Assembly: GCF_014235765.1 (NCBI RefSeq)
Contig: NZ_JACMYH010000006.1
Span: forward strand, 154,490 to 218,489
Direction: 5' to 3'
Length of the DNA stretch: 64,000 nucleotides
Source of the DNA: Pseudomonas baltica
GTDB taxonomy: Bacteria; Pseudomonadota; Gammaproteobacteria; Pseudomonadales; Pseudomonadaceae
Below, in pieces: positions 1 to 8,919 of the stretch. Position 1 is the first letter of the stretch. Every line of letters starts with the position of its first letter. The translations under genes were made by a program, and so were the position numbers. A model generated the notes under the pieces. The model was not told the DNA's origin. It saw nothing but the letters and a program-made list of their open reading frames with translations, and did not search any database.

Positions 1-282
1 TTCGGCTTCAAGGCCGGCGACCGACGGACCGTGAAGGTGCTGCCGGAAAACGCTTTCGGCCAGCCCAATCCGCAGAACGTGCAAGTCATGCCGGCCTCGC
101 AGTTCGCGAACATGGAGCTGTCCGAAGGGTTGCTGGTGATCTTCAACGACGCGGCCAACACCGAGCTTCCGGGCGTGGTGAAAGCATTCGACGACAACGA
201 AGTGACGGTAGACTTCAACCACCCGTTGGCAGGCAAGACCCTGACCTTCGAGGTGGAAATTCTTTCGGTCACCGCCCTTTAA
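1..282 (+). CDS. fkpB: FKBP-type peptidyl-prolyl cis-trans isomerase, 5'-truncated
   Basis: Reading frame is open from the first base of the window to a TAA at 280-282, so the gene starts upstream and only its C-terminal 93 residues are present. The visible part, with GVVKAFDDNEVTVDFNHPLAG followed by LTFEVEIL, is the typical second half of a SlyD/FkpB-type FKBP domain with the inserted flap. These small proteins isomerise prolyl peptide bonds and act as chaperones in the cytoplasm. The neighbour ispH lies 16 bases downstream on the same strand, the usual fkpB-ispH order in Gammaproteobacteria, so the two are probably co-transcribed. The symbol rests on this context as much as on the sequence. 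Confidence 0.88.
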   Translation, partial: FGFKAGDRRTVKVLPENAFGQPNPQNVQVMPASQFANMELSEGLLVIFNDAANTELPGVVKAFDDNEVTVDFNHPLAGKTLTFEVEILSVTAL

Positions 283-298
283 GGGCACCGAGGCAAGC

Positions 299-1246
299 AT
301 GCAAATCAAACTCGCCAATCCCCGTGGCTTCTGCGCGGGTGTGGACCGAGCGATCGAGATCGTCAACCGCGCCCTGGAAGTCTTCGGCGCACCGATCTAT
401 GTCCGCCACGAAGTGGTGCACAACAAGTTCGTGGTCGAAGACCTGCGCAATCGTGGCGCCATCTTCGTCGACGAACTCGACCAGGTGCCTGACGACGTCA
501 TCGTCATCTTCAGTGCCCACGGCGTTTCCCAGGCCGTGCGCCAGGAAGCGGCCGGGCGCGGCCTGAAGGTGTTCGATGCAACCTGCCCGCTGGTCACCAA
601 GGTGCACATCGAAGTGGCTCGCTACAGCCGCGACGGCCGCGAGTGCATTCTCATCGGCCACGCCGGGCATCCGGAAGTCGAAGGCACCATGGGGCAGTAC
701 GATGCCAGCAACGGCGGCGCCATCTACCTCGTCGAAGACGAGAAAGACGTTGCCAACCTGAACGTGATCAACCCTGAAAACCTTGCCTTCGTGACCCAGA
801 CGACCTTGTCGATGGACGACACCAGCCGGGTCATCGACGCGTTGCGCGCGCGCTTCCCCGCCATTGGCGGGCCGCGCAAGGACGACATCTGCTACGCCAC
901 GCAAAACCGCCAGGACGCCGTCAAGATCCTGGCCGACGAGTGCGACGTGGTACTGGTAGTGGGCAGCCCGAACAGCTCCAACTCCAACCGGCTGCGCGAG
1001 CTGGCCGAGCGCATGGCCACCCCGGCGTACCTGATCGACGGCGCGCAGGACATGCAGCAAGGCTGGTTCGACGGCGTGCAGCGTATCGGCATTACCGCTG
1101 GTGCCTCGGCGCCCGAGGTGCTGGTGCGCGGTGTCATCGAGCAACTGCACGCCTGGGGTGCGACCGGTGCCGACGAGTTGATCGGCCGGCCGGAGAACAT
1201 CACGTTCTCGATGCCCAAGGAATTGCGGGTGAAGACGATCGGTTAG
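299..1246 (+). CDS. ispH: 4-hydroxy-3-methylbut-2-enyl diphosphate reductase
   Basis: A 315-residue IspH/LytB protein, full length for the family. It carries out the last step of the MEP isoprenoid pathway, reducing HMBPP to IPP and DMAPP with a [4Fe-4S] cluster in the cytoplasm. The three cluster cysteines are visible at Cys12 (NPRGFCAGV), Cys96 (DATCPLV) and Cys198 (DICYATQNR), and the substrate-binding PNSSNSNRL motif follows. The ATG at 299 is preceded by GAGGCAAGC, a modest ribosome site. It follows fkpB by 16 bases, and its stop overlaps by 4 bases the stop of fimT, which reads toward it. Confidence 0.97.
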   Translation: MQIKLANPRGFCAGVDRAIEIVNRALEVFGAPIYVRHEVVHNKFVVEDLRNRGAIFVDELDQVPDDVIVIFSAHGVSQAVRQEAAGRGLKVFDATCPLVTKVHIEVARYSRDGRECILIGHAGHPEVEGTMGQYDASNGGAIYLVEDEKDVANLNVINPENLAFVTQTTLSMDDTSRVIDALRARFPAIGGPRKDDICYATQNRQDAVKILADECDVVLVVGSPNSSNSNRLRELAERMATPAYLIDGAQDMQQGWFDGVQRIGITAGASAPEVLVRGVIEQLHAWGATGADELIGRPENITFSMPKELRVKTIG

Positions 1247-1767
1247 CGCGGTTTGCCGCACCAGTCGGCAGACTGCGGATCTGGAAGATCAGTGATTCGG
1301 ACCCTGCCGACCCAGTCGATCACGACACGCCAGCGTAACCGTGCGCGCTTCGGATCGCAAAAAAACAGAGACCCGGCATTTGACTCCCCTTTGACGCCGG
1401 CAGGTGCACCGAAACTATCGAAGCGCACCTCGTGGCGTACCCATTTATTGCCGATGACAGGCACCTTGCCATCGAGGATATGGGTATTGAGGTGCGTACC
1501 TCTGGCGGTGCTCAGACCTCGAATATCCAGCAGTGTGACCCAGCCCCAACCCCAGCCCCGGTGGAACCCCCTTACCACCACAGGCGTCTGCCGAAGGATC
1601 GCTTCCGACCGGGCCATGCGCAATGTAAAAGCAAGTTCCTGCGCCACCACTTTTCGCCGCTGCTCCTGCAGAAACTCATGCAGGGCTGGCATGGCAATCG
1701 CAGCCAGTATCGCGACCACTGCCAGCACCACCACCAGCTCCACCAACGTAACTCCTTTACTGTACAT
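1243..1767 (-). CDS. fimT: FimT-like minor pseudopilin with GRxR motif
   Basis: A 174-residue type IV prepilin-like protein. The start at 1767 is chosen over one 27 bases upstream because AAGGAGGG sits 5 bases before this ATG and it leaves a 5-residue leader ending in Gly. The class III signal is KG/VTLVELVVVL with Glu5, and a long hydrophobic helix follows. A GspH-like domain with two late cysteines makes up the rest. Near the C-terminus it has WVGRVRITD (residues 154-157 GRVR), which matches the GRxR motif reported for DNA-binding FimT proteins of Legionella-type competence pili. It is divergent from the minor-pilin operon. Likely a non-core minor pilin, perhaps for DNA uptake; that role is inference. 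Confidence 0.85.
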   Translation of the reverse strand: MYSKGVTLVELVVVLAVVAILAAIAMPALHEFLQEQRRKVVAQELAFTLRMARSEAILRQTPVVVRGFHRGWGWGWVTLLDIRGLSTARGTHLNTHILDGKVPVIGNKWVRHEVRFDSFGAPAGVKGESNAGSLFFCDPKRARLRWRVVIDWVGRVRITDLPDPQSADWCGKPR

Positions 1768-1890
1768 GCCAACCCTCCTTGGGTTTCCCTGCAATAGGCG
1801 CTGATCCCTCTAGAACAACCGTATATCCTGTGCGCGCACCGAACCGCGCGAGCGCTGGTTTATAGTCAATGCTCTTGGGGGAGGCGTCCA

Positions 1891-2364
1891 ATGCGGCATG
1901 GTTACAAGGGGTTTACGCTGGTCGAGCTGATGGTGACCATCGCAGTGCTGGCCATACTGGTGACCATAGGAATCCCGTCGTTCGTCGGCCTGATCAACAA
2001 CACCAAGGCCGACACCGAGTCGACGGATTTGTACCGCGCCCTCAACTATGCGCGCCTCGAAGCGATAAACCGGGGAGCGAGCATACGTGTCACGCCCTCG
2101 GTCGCGAACGACTGGACCAGCCGCCTCGATATTCAAGTCGTCAATGCTGGCGTCGTGACCAACCCGGTGTTACGCGTGATTGCAGACATGTCTGCGTCAG
2201 CTGTGGTGAAACCCAACAACATTGCCAACATCGAGTACAACAATTTGGGCGCACTGGCCAATCCCGTCACGGCAGTCGCGTTTTCCTACACGCAGGGTAC
2301 CTACACCAAGGCCATCGGTGTGTGCCTCAACGGGCGCGTGATACTGGGGGGCACCTGTCCATGA
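1891..2364 (+). CDS. fimU: GspH/FimU family minor pilin
   Basis: 157 residues, the first gene of the minor pilin operon. The prepilin leader MRHGYKG is cleaved before FTLVELMVTIAVL, with Glu5 present. A GspH-type domain follows and the C-terminus has paired cysteines (GVCLNGRVILGGTCP), which lack the GRxR motif seen in the divergent fimT. GGGAGGCG lies 4-11 bases before the ATG. FimU forms, with PilV, PilW, PilX and PilE, the priming complex at the pilus tip that starts polymerisation and carries PilY1. Its stop overlaps the pilV start by 4 bases (ATGA), so translation is probably coupled. Confidence 0.9.
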   Translation: MRHGYKGFTLVELMVTIAVLAILVTIGIPSFVGLINNTKADTESTDLYRALNYARLEAINRGASIRVTPSVANDWTSRLDIQVVNAGVVTNPVLRVIADMSASAVVKPNNIANIEYNNLGALANPVTAVAFSYTQGTYTKAIGVCLNGRVILGGTCP

Positions 2365-2837
2365 GCATGCGCAGGGGGCAAACAGGGGTCAGCCTGATCG
2401 AGGTCCTGGTTTCGCTGCTGATCATGGGGATCGGCCTGCTCGGGGCAGCAGCGTTGCAGCTCAACGCTTTGAAGTTCACCGACAGCTCGGCGCTCACCAG
2501 CCAGGCCAGTTTCATTGCCTATGACATGATGGACCGCATTCGTGCCAATCCCGACGCCAACTACGTGCTGGCCAATCTCGATGCAGCACCCGCGGGCAAC
2601 GCAAGCGACGTCCGAGCCCAGGATCTCGCCGACTTCGCCGCCAATGCCAAGGCCATCGGCGGAGTCAGTGCGGGCAGCAGCATCGCCGTGAACAACCGCG
2701 TCGTTACTATCACTCTGCAGTGGAGTGACGCGCGTGCGACCAACGCCGCCAACGTTTCCAATGTGCAGAGCGTCGGCGATGGCCTGCAGAGTTTCACGCT
2801 GACCAGTCGCGTGGCCATCGACAAGGGGATCAAATGA
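2361..2837 (+). CDS. pilV: Type IV pilus modification protein PilV
   Basis: 158 residues. Start at 2361 chosen because it overlaps the fimU stop as ATGA and gives a 9-residue leader (MSMRRGQTG) before VSLIEVLVSLLIMGIGLLG, the classical PilV N-terminus with Glu5. The segment after the helix (AALQLNALKFTDSSALTSQASFIAYDMMDRIRAN) is typical of PilV, including the DRIRAN motif near the end of the long helix. PilV is a minor pilin of the tip complex at the inner membrane and pilus tip. Overlaps pilW by 4 bases (ATGA) downstream. Confidence 0.93.
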   Translation: MSMRRGQTGVSLIEVLVSLLIMGIGLLGAAALQLNALKFTDSSALTSQASFIAYDMMDRIRANPDANYVLANLDAAPAGNASDVRAQDLADFAANAKAIGGVSAGSSIAVNNRVVTITLQWSDARATNAANVSNVQSVGDGLQSFTLTSRVAIDKGIK

Positions 2838-3568
2838 GACGCTCATCCCGAGGCATTGGCCTGATCGAGCTGATGGTCGCCATGACCCTGGGCCTGGTCA
2901 TCGTGTTGGGCGTCACGCAAATATTTCTCACGGCGAAGAATACTTACCAGAGCCAGAACGCTGCGGCGGGCATTCAGGAAGATGGACGCTTTCTGATGAG
3001 CAAGATGGCCCAGGAAATTCGCATGACAGGGTTTTTTGGCTGCCAAGCCAATCCGCTCGACAGCACGCTTACCAAAGACTTCACCGCCGCGTACGCCTCG
3101 CCGATCACTATTACCCGCGGCACTAACAACAGCGTGATTCTCACGTTGATCACTGCCGACGTGGGCAATAACGGCGCCAATGCCGACTGGAACATTCTTA
3201 CTGACTGCCGCAGTTTTTCAACAGCCTACTTACCGGCAGCCATGCCTGCCGCACTGGCTGGTCAGCAGGTCATTCCGATACGTCGGGTCGTCTATACCTT
3301 TGCCAATAATCAAGTGTTGGCGGGTAGTTTAGCCAACAGCCAAAGCCCGTTGATCAGCAACGTGCTGGCTTTTGACGTGACTTTCGGCGTGGCCTCATCC
3401 GCGGCTAACATCAATGCCAGCAGCTACGTTGCCACGCCTACCAACTTCGACTTGATCCGCAGCGTGCGCATCAGTTTGCAGCTCGCCGACCAGGCGGCTG
3501 CACCCAACACCCGCGCGCAAACCCGGACTTTCAACACCGTGATTGCCTTGCGCAATCGGCTGCTGTGA
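2834..3568 (+). CDS. pilW: Type IV pilus minor pilin PilW
   Basis: 244 residues, in the usual PilW size range. The leader MRRSSRG precedes IGLIELMVAMTLGLVIVLGV, a prepilin helix with Glu5, followed by the PilW-typical TQIFLTAKNTYQSQNAAAGIQEDGRFL segment. Two cysteines (GCQAN and TDCRS) probably form a disulfide. PilW is part of the minor pilin complex that joins PilY1 to the pilus tip. It overlaps pilV by 4 bases, and pilX begins 10 bases after its stop. Confidence 0.93.
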   Translation: MRRSSRGIGLIELMVAMTLGLVIVLGVTQIFLTAKNTYQSQNAAAGIQEDGRFLMSKMAQEIRMTGFFGCQANPLDSTLTKDFTAAYASPITITRGTNNSVILTLITADVGNNGANADWNILTDCRSFSTAYLPAAMPAALAGQQVIPIRRVVYTFANNQVLAGSLANSQSPLISNVLAFDVTFGVASSAANINASSYVATPTNFDLIRSVRISLQLADQAAAPNTRAQTRTFNTVIALRNRLL

Positions 3569-3578
3569 TGAGGCCTCA

Positions 3579-4088
3579 ATGAGTATGCACACCCATTACA
3601 GCGCAACGAGCACGCAACGTGGGATGACGTTGATAGTGTGCCTGGTCTTTCTGCTGTTGCTGACTTTGATCGGCGTGTCGTCGATGCAGAACGCGACATT
3701 GCAGGAAAAGATGGCAGGCAGCGTGACCCTGCGCAACGGCTCGTTCCAGATAGCCGAAGCCATGCTGCGCATTGGCGAAAATACAGTGAAGCCAGAAGCC
3801 TACACCCTGGCTTTCTGCAACACCGCAGTCACCTGTGCCCCGCCGACCAACGCCAATACCATTGGCACCAGCAACTATATTGCCGCCAATGGTGTGGTCT
3901 GGGTGCAGTCCGGGTCTGGCTATTACGCCATTCAGAAAGTGGGTGCCACCAACAACCCGTCGATTCTTGCAAGTGGTTCGCCAATCAACACCACCAAAAA
4001 ATTCTATGAGCTGTATCGCATTACCGGGGTAGGCATCCAGGGTACTTCGCGAACGGTGCTGGAGAGTGTCTATGCCAAGCAGCAGTAG
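3579..4088 (+). CDS. pilX: Type IV pilus minor pilin PilX
   Basis: 169 residues starting at ATG 3579, just after pilW; an ATG two codons later is also possible. The N-terminus is unusual for a pilin, as in other PilX/GspK-type tip proteins: STQRG/MTLIVCLVFLLLLTLIGV, with Val in place of Glu at position 5, and the following SSMQNATLQEKMAGS matches the PilX signature (QEKMAGN). It belongs to the tip complex that stabilises PilY1. The 3' end overlaps the pilY1 start by about 20 bases, which suggests translational coupling. Confidence 0.92.
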   Translation: MSMHTHYSATSTQRGMTLIVCLVFLLLLTLIGVSSMQNATLQEKMAGSVTLRNGSFQIAEAMLRIGENTVKPEAYTLAFCNTAVTCAPPTNANTIGTSNYIAANGVVWVQSGSGYYAIQKVGATNNPSILASGSPINTTKKFYELYRITGVGIQGTSRTVLESVYAKQQ

Positions 4089-7000
4089 AATGCGCGGCGT
4101 GATTAAGTTCTGTTCCGGGATACTTGCTGGATTGTACGTCAGTGCTCCGCTGTATGCCTTCGCACCAGCGGACTCTCCGTTGCTCAGCTCGGGGTCGGTC
4201 ACGCCCAATGTGATGTTGCTGGTGGATGACTCCGGTAGTATGAATAACCTGATCCGCACAGCCGACTTCAATCAGGCTACCAGTCGTCCAACGATCTATA
4301 ACTGCTACTACGCCACGTTCTGCGACCGATTCAGTGTCACAAACATCGACATGGACAGTGAAAATCTGTTCTACAGCAGTTTCAACCGGGGTGGATGCTC
4401 ATTCGGTTATTCGGGATTCACGCGAGGTACCAACACGGTGTATTGCCTGCGCCTCCCGGATCCGGTGGGCAACGGCAGCACCCGCTATTCATCACGGTAC
4501 ATCTCTTACCTGATCGACCGGCTGCCGAGCGGCAGCACCAGCCGTGACTACATTGCCGACACAACGGTGCCCGGAGACTATCGGATCAACGTTGCACGAG
4601 ACGCGGCGACCGCGCTGGTCAACGCCAATCGCAACCTGCGTATCGGTCTGGCCACCTTTAACCCGCCGGCTCCCGGCAACCCAGGCCCGGGTGGCAATAT
4701 TCCCCGCGCGATTGCCGACTTGAGCGCCAACAGTTCTACCACCACAGCCCAAGCGAACAGCAACTACAACGCATTGATCAATGCCATCGGCGACCTGGGG
4801 GCCATCGCCAACACACCGTTGGCGGAAGCCTACTACGAGGTGACGCGTTATTTCAGGGGGATGGCGCCTTACTACAACAGCACGCCCAATACCTATACCA
4901 GCCCTATCCAGTACCGCTGCCAAAAGAACTACGGGGTAGTGATCACTGACGGCCTGCCTACGTATGACCGCACTTTCCCCACCAATGACCCACTCGGGGG
5001 ATCAAGGCTGCCAAACTGGGACGGTGACAGCAGCAATGATGGCGATAACCTGACTGGTGACGGTGAGGGTGACACGTTGTACCTGGATGACATCGCCAAG
5101 TTTGCCAATGATATTGACATGCGGTCGGGCGGGACAGATACCGCCGGCAAGAGCTGGGATGCTGCGGATTTTCCCAAGCAGAACATGTCCACTTACACAG
5201 TAGGTTTCGCTGCCGACAATCAGATGCTGAAAGATGCGGCTGAAAAGACCGGTTATGGCCAGGGCAAATACTATCAAGCCACCGATGCCGCCGGCTTGAG
5301 CGCCGCCTTGACCGCTGCGCTTAACGATATTGCTTCCAAGGCTGGTTCAGGCGGGGGCGGTTCGGTGAACTCGGTCAATCTCACAGCGTCTTCGCAGTAC
5401 TATCAAACATTCTACGACCCGACCGACTGGCGCGGTACGGTACGCGCCTATAACCTGGACAGTTCAGGCAATCCCGGCGCCACGGCGGTATGGAGCACGG
5501 ATGACAAGGTTAAGTCGGCCGGGAATACGATTTTTCAGTCGTGGAACATACTCACCAGCCAGCCCATCGCACTATCATTGCTGAATTTCTCTCCTGCCCA
5601 GATCGCTACCCTGGCCGTGGGTGCATCGAGCCTCAACACTCTCCTCAATCCAGTTACCGCCAATGACCTGATCGAGTGGACGAAAGGCACCAACAAGACC
5701 GGGCTGAAGACGCGCTCGGTATTGCTGGGCGACATCATCAACTCACCCTTGGTGTATGCCTCGCCCACTGCCATTACCACTACCGACACGACAGGCGATT
5801 TCAGCTATACCACGTACCTTGGGACCAAGGCTGCGAGCATGAACCCCGCTCTGGTTGTCAACAGCAATGATGGGATGACCAACGTTTTGAATACCGATGG
5901 CACAAGGCGCTATGCCTATCTGCCATCTACTACGTTGGCCAATTTGAACGCAGTAGCCAACCCCAACTATATCAATGGTGTTGGCCATAAGTTCTTGAAT
6001 GACGGTCAGTTGACTGTCGCAGACGCTCAAATCAACAACGGCTGGAAAACGCTGGCTTTGGGCGGTGTGGGGGCTGGCGGCAGGGCTTATTATGCGTTGC
6101 AGCTGTTTGAAGCCGGTGGTAGCAATACCACTCGTGCCCTTTGGGAAATCAACAGTAACACCACCGGCTACAGCAACATGGGCTATGCCTATGGCAAGCC
6201 GGAAGTGGCCCGATTGAAAGACGGTACCTGGGCAGCATTCATCTCGAACGGTTACGGCAGTACGACGGGGCGCGCGTCGCTGTTTGTGATCAATCTGGCT
6301 ACCGGCGCGTTGATCAAGGAGATCCAGACCCCGATAGTTACAACAGGCGAAACCGACAACGGTCTGTCCTCGGTAGCGCTGGACATAAACAGCCAAGGCG
6401 TTATTCAGTACGCCTATGGTGGCGATCTGAAAGGGCGCATGTGGAAATTTGATTTCACCAGTACCACGAATGGCGTGGTCGGGTTCGCCAATACGCCACT
6501 GTTCACAGCTTCGGGTGGCGCGACCCAAGCTATCACCGCACAGCCAACCATAGGCAATTACACTCTGGGCCGGCAGATCATCTTCTTTGGTACAGGCAAG
6601 CTCAACGAGGTGGCGGACAAAACTACAACTACGACCCAGTCTTTCTACGCCATCGTCGACGCCAATGGTTCGACCGCGAACTACACCGAGTCGGTGCTGC
6701 AACGCCAGACCATCACCAATATCACCGGCACCAAGGTCTACACCAGCCAGAATGAGGTGGATTACAACACCCGCAAGGGTTGGTACATGCCGCTGACCTA
6801 CGGCACCACATCGACAGGGGAGCGGGTGCTTTATCCACCCTTGTTGATCGACGGTAACATTTTTTTCACTACCGCTATTCTTGACGTTTCGGACCCATGT
6901 TCGAGCGCTGGGTCAAGTAAGCTGATGGAAGTGAACGCCGAAAATGGCAAGATGATCACGAATTTCAACATCCTGAACGGTACTGAGGCAACTGCGGGAA

Positions 7001-7185
7001 TGATCGTATCGGGAGGTTTGATCAATACCGCATCAATGATCTCTTATGTCGATTCCAACGGGAATGACATGGTTGCTATTCAACTGCCTAGCACGGGTGA
7101 CTCTACGACAGGCAGTGGCGGCGGGTCTCCTAAACAACAGGTGGTTTCCCCGAACCGCCGTATCATGTGGCAACAACGACAATGA
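4072..7185 (+). CDS. pilY1: PilY1, pilus tip adhesin and biogenesis factor
   Basis: 1037 residues from ATG 4072, which has GGAGAG 5-10 bases upstream; a GTG two codons earlier is an alternative. A signal peptide (hydrophobic segment ending near PLYAFA) is followed by a von Willebrand A-like region with a MIDAS motif DDSGSMNN, and a C-terminal beta-propeller that holds a calcium-loop-like stretch (DINSQGVIQYAYGGD then LKGRMWKFD). An Asp-rich loop (DGDSSNDGDNLTGDGEGD) in the VWA part may also bind calcium. PilY1 sits on the pilus tip, where it promotes adhesion, opposes PilT-driven retraction and takes part in surface sensing. Sits between pilX and pilE in the operon. Confidence 0.94.
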   Translation: MPSSSRMRGVIKFCSGILAGLYVSAPLYAFAPADSPLLSSGSVTPNVMLLVDDSGSMNNLIRTADFNQATSRPTIYNCYYATFCDRFSVTNIDMDSENLFYSSFNRGGCSFGYSGFTRGTNTVYCLRLPDPVGNGSTRYSSRYISYLIDRLPSGSTSRDYIADTTVPGDYRINVARDAATALVNANRNLRIGLATFNPPAPGNPGPGGNIPRAIADLSANSSTTTAQANSNYNALINAIGDLGAIANTPLAEAYYEVTRYFRGMAPYYNSTPNTYTSPIQYRCQKNYGVVITDGLPTYDRTFPTNDPLGGSRLPNWDGDSSNDGDNLTGDGEGDTLYLDDIAKFANDIDMRSGGTDTAGKSWDAADFPKQNMSTYTVGFAADNQMLKDAAEKTGYGQGKYYQATDAAGLSAALTAALNDIASKAGSGGGGSVNSVNLTASSQYYQTFYDPTDWRGTVRAYNLDSSGNPGATAVWSTDDKVKSAGNTIFQSWNILTSQPIALSLLNFSPAQIATLAVGASSLNTLLNPVTANDLIEWTKGTNKTGLKTRSVLLGDIINSPLVYASPTAITTTDTTGDFSYTTYLGTKAASMNPALVVNSNDGMTNVLNTDGTRRYAYLPSTTLANLNAVANPNYINGVGHKFLNDGQLTVADAQINNGWKTLALGGVGAGGRAYYALQLFEAGGSNTTRALWEINSNTTGYSNMGYAYGKPEVARLKDGTWAAFISNGYGSTTGRASLFVINLATGALIKEIQTPIVTTGETDNGLSSVALDINSQGVIQYAYGGDLKGRMWKFDFTSTTNGVVGFANTPLFTASGGATQAITAQPTIGNYTLGRQIIFFGTGKLNEVADKTTTTTQSFYAIVDANGSTANYTESVLQRQTITNITGTKVYTSQNEVDYNTRKGWYMPLTYGTTSTGERVLYPPLLIDGNIFFTTAILDVSDPCSSAGSSKLMEVNAENGKMITNFNILNGTEATAGMIVSGGLINTASMISYVDSNGNDMVAIQLPSTGDSTTGSGGGSPKQQVVSPNRRIMWQQRQ

Positions 7186-7589
7186 GTGTCCGTATGAGCA
7201 GGCAACAAGGCTTCACCCTTATCGAGTTGATGATCGTGGTCGCCATCGTCGGCATCCTTGCCGCCATCGCCTACCCCAGCTACACCGAGTACGTGAAGCG
7301 CACGCATCGGGTGGAGATCGGCCAGGTGCTGGCCGAAGGTGCGCAGAATTTCGAGAGGGGGTTCACACGGACCGGCAGCTACGCCAACGTGCCCGACGTG
7401 GCGGGCAATGCCTGGTACAACATCGTGACGGCAAAGGACGCCACGACGTTCAGCCTGACGGCCGCGCCGAAGCCCGGCAGCATGATGGTCGGTGACAAGT
7501 GCGGCAGTTTCGTCATCAATCAAACCGGCGCGCGGACCAACACCGGCATGGCTGCCGGCAACACCTCAGCCACCTGCTGGGGCCGCTGA
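7182..7589 (+). CDS. pilE: Type IV pilus minor pilin PilE
   Basis: About 135 residues. ATG 7182 overlaps the pilY1 stop as ATGA; ATG 7194 would give a 6-residue leader (MSRQQG) and is equally plausible, as neither has a strong ribosome site. The mature N-terminus FTLIELMIVVAIVGILAAIAYPSYTEYVKR is canonical, with Glu5. The short C-terminal domain has two cysteines (DKCGSF and TCWGR), probably a disulfide loop. PilE links the minor-pilin tip to the major pilin. Last gene of the minor pilin operon; thiO begins 20 bases downstream. Confidence 0.92.
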   Translation: MSVRMSRQQGFTLIELMIVVAIVGILAAIAYPSYTEYVKRTHRVEIGQVLAEGAQNFERGFTRTGSYANVPDVAGNAWYNIVTAKDATTFSLTAAPKPGSMMVGDKCGSFVINQTGARTNTGMAAGNTSATCWGR

Positions 7590-7609
7590 GCCTTCTTTGG
7601 AATCGTTTC

Positions 7610-8710
7610 ATGTCTGACCATGTGTTGGTTGTCGGCGGCGGTGTGATGGGCCTGCTGACGGCCTACAACCTTGCTGCCCATGCGGGTCGCATTACCCTGA
7701 TCGACCGCAGTGCGGTCGGCCAGGAGTCTTCCTGGGCCGGCGGTGGCATCGTTTCACCGCTGTATCCCTGGCGCTACAGCCCGGCGGTTACGGCGTTGGC
7801 GCATTGGTCGCAGGATTTCTATCCGCGCCTGGGGCAGCGCCTGGCCGTCGATACGGGCATCGATCCGCAGGTGTACACCACCGGTTTGTACTGGCTGGAC
7901 CTGGACGATGAAGCCGAGGCGCTTGCCTGGGCACGGGCCAATGGTCGGCCACTGGCGGCGGTGGATATTTCAGCCACCTACGAGGCAGTGCCGGTGCTGG
8001 GGCCCGGGTTCGGGCGCGCGATCCATATGGCCGATGTCGCCAATGTGCGCAATCCACGCTTGATCAAGGCTTTGAAAGCGGCCTTGTCAGCGATGCCCAA
8101 CGTGACGGTGCGCGAGCAGTGTGAAGTGCAGGGTTTTTTGCTCGATGGCCAGCGGGTGGTCGGCGTGCATTCAGCGCAGGGGGAGGTGCTGGCCGACGAG
8201 GTGGTGCTGACCGCGGGTGCCTGGAGCGGTGAGTTGTTGCAGACCCTGGGCATCGACTTGCCGGTGGAGCCGGTGAAGGGGCAGATGATCCTGTTCAAAT
8301 GCGCAGCCGATTTTTTGCCGAGCATGGTGCTGGCCAAGGGGCGCTATGCCATTCCCCGCCGCGATGGGCATGTATTGATCGGCAGCACGCTGGAGCATGC
8401 GGGCTTCGACAAGACGCCAACGGTAGAGGCGCTGAACAGCTTGAAGGCCTCGGCGGTCGATCTGCTGCCGGCCCTGGCCGAAGCCACGCCGGTGCAGCAG
8501 TGGGCTGGGTTGCGTCCGGGGTCGCCGGATGGGATACCGTTCATTGGTGCGCTGCCGCGGCATCCGGGTTTGTGGTTGAACTGCGGGCATTACCGCAATG
8601 GGTTGGTGCTGGCGCCAGCGTCGTGTCGCCTGCTGGCCGACCTGCTGCTGGGTCGCGAAGCCGTGATCGATCCAGCCCCTTACGCGCCGCAAAACCGCAT
8701 CCCCCTGTAG
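7610..8710 (+). CDS. thiO: Glycine oxidase ThiO
   Basis: 366 residues from ATG 7610, where the FAD-binding Rossmann motif begins at once (VLVVGGGVMGLLTAYNLAAHAG, ending in the acidic LIDR). The protein is a DAO-type flavoprotein that oxidises glycine to iminoglycine for the thiazole half of thiamine. The C-terminal WAGLRPGSPDGIPFIG and LNCGHYRNGLVLAP segments match the substrate/FAD end of the family. In Pseudomonas it often sits, as here, between the minor pilin operon and pilRS. A cluster of REP repeats directly follows its stop. Confidence 0.93.
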   Translation: MSDHVLVVGGGVMGLLTAYNLAAHAGRITLIDRSAVGQESSWAGGGIVSPLYPWRYSPAVTALAHWSQDFYPRLGQRLAVDTGIDPQVYTTGLYWLDLDDEAEALAWARANGRPLAAVDISATYEAVPVLGPGFGRAIHMADVANVRNPRLIKALKAALSAMPNVTVREQCEVQGFLLDGQRVVGVHSAQGEVLADEVVLTAGAWSGELLQTLGIDLPVEPVKGQMILFKCAADFLPSMVLAKGRYAIPRRDGHVLIGSTLEHAGFDKTPTVEALNSLKASAVDLLPALAEATPVQQWAGLRPGSPDGIPFIGALPRHPGLWLNCGHYRNGLVLAPASCRLLADLLLGREAVIDPAPYAPQNRIPL

Positions 8711-8901
8711 CAGCGGCGCGAGCCGCGTCCGGCCGCACCGCGTTCATTCAGGCATACCGCATACACCGCCGACGCGGCTTGCGCCGCTGCTACAGAGATC
8801 GCGTTGTCCTGTAGCAGCGGCGCGAGCCGCGTCCGGCCCCACCGCGTTCATTAGGCGCACCACACAAACCCTGTAGCAGCGGCGCGAGCCGCGTCCGGGT
8901 T
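8705..8901. repeat. REP palindrome cluster, 4 copies
   Basis: Three direct copies of a CTGTAGCAGCGGCGCGAGCC core begin at 8705, 8809 and 8871, each running on into GCGTCCGG, and an inverted copy lies at 8771-8795 (GACGCGGCTTGCGCCGCTGC...). The copies fill the gap between the convergent genes thiO and pilR. They match the short palindromic REP elements typical of P. putida-group genomes and may act as transcription stops or as targets of REP-associated transposases. Confidence 0.9.
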
Positions 8902-8919
8902 TGACGCGGTGGCAGGGAA

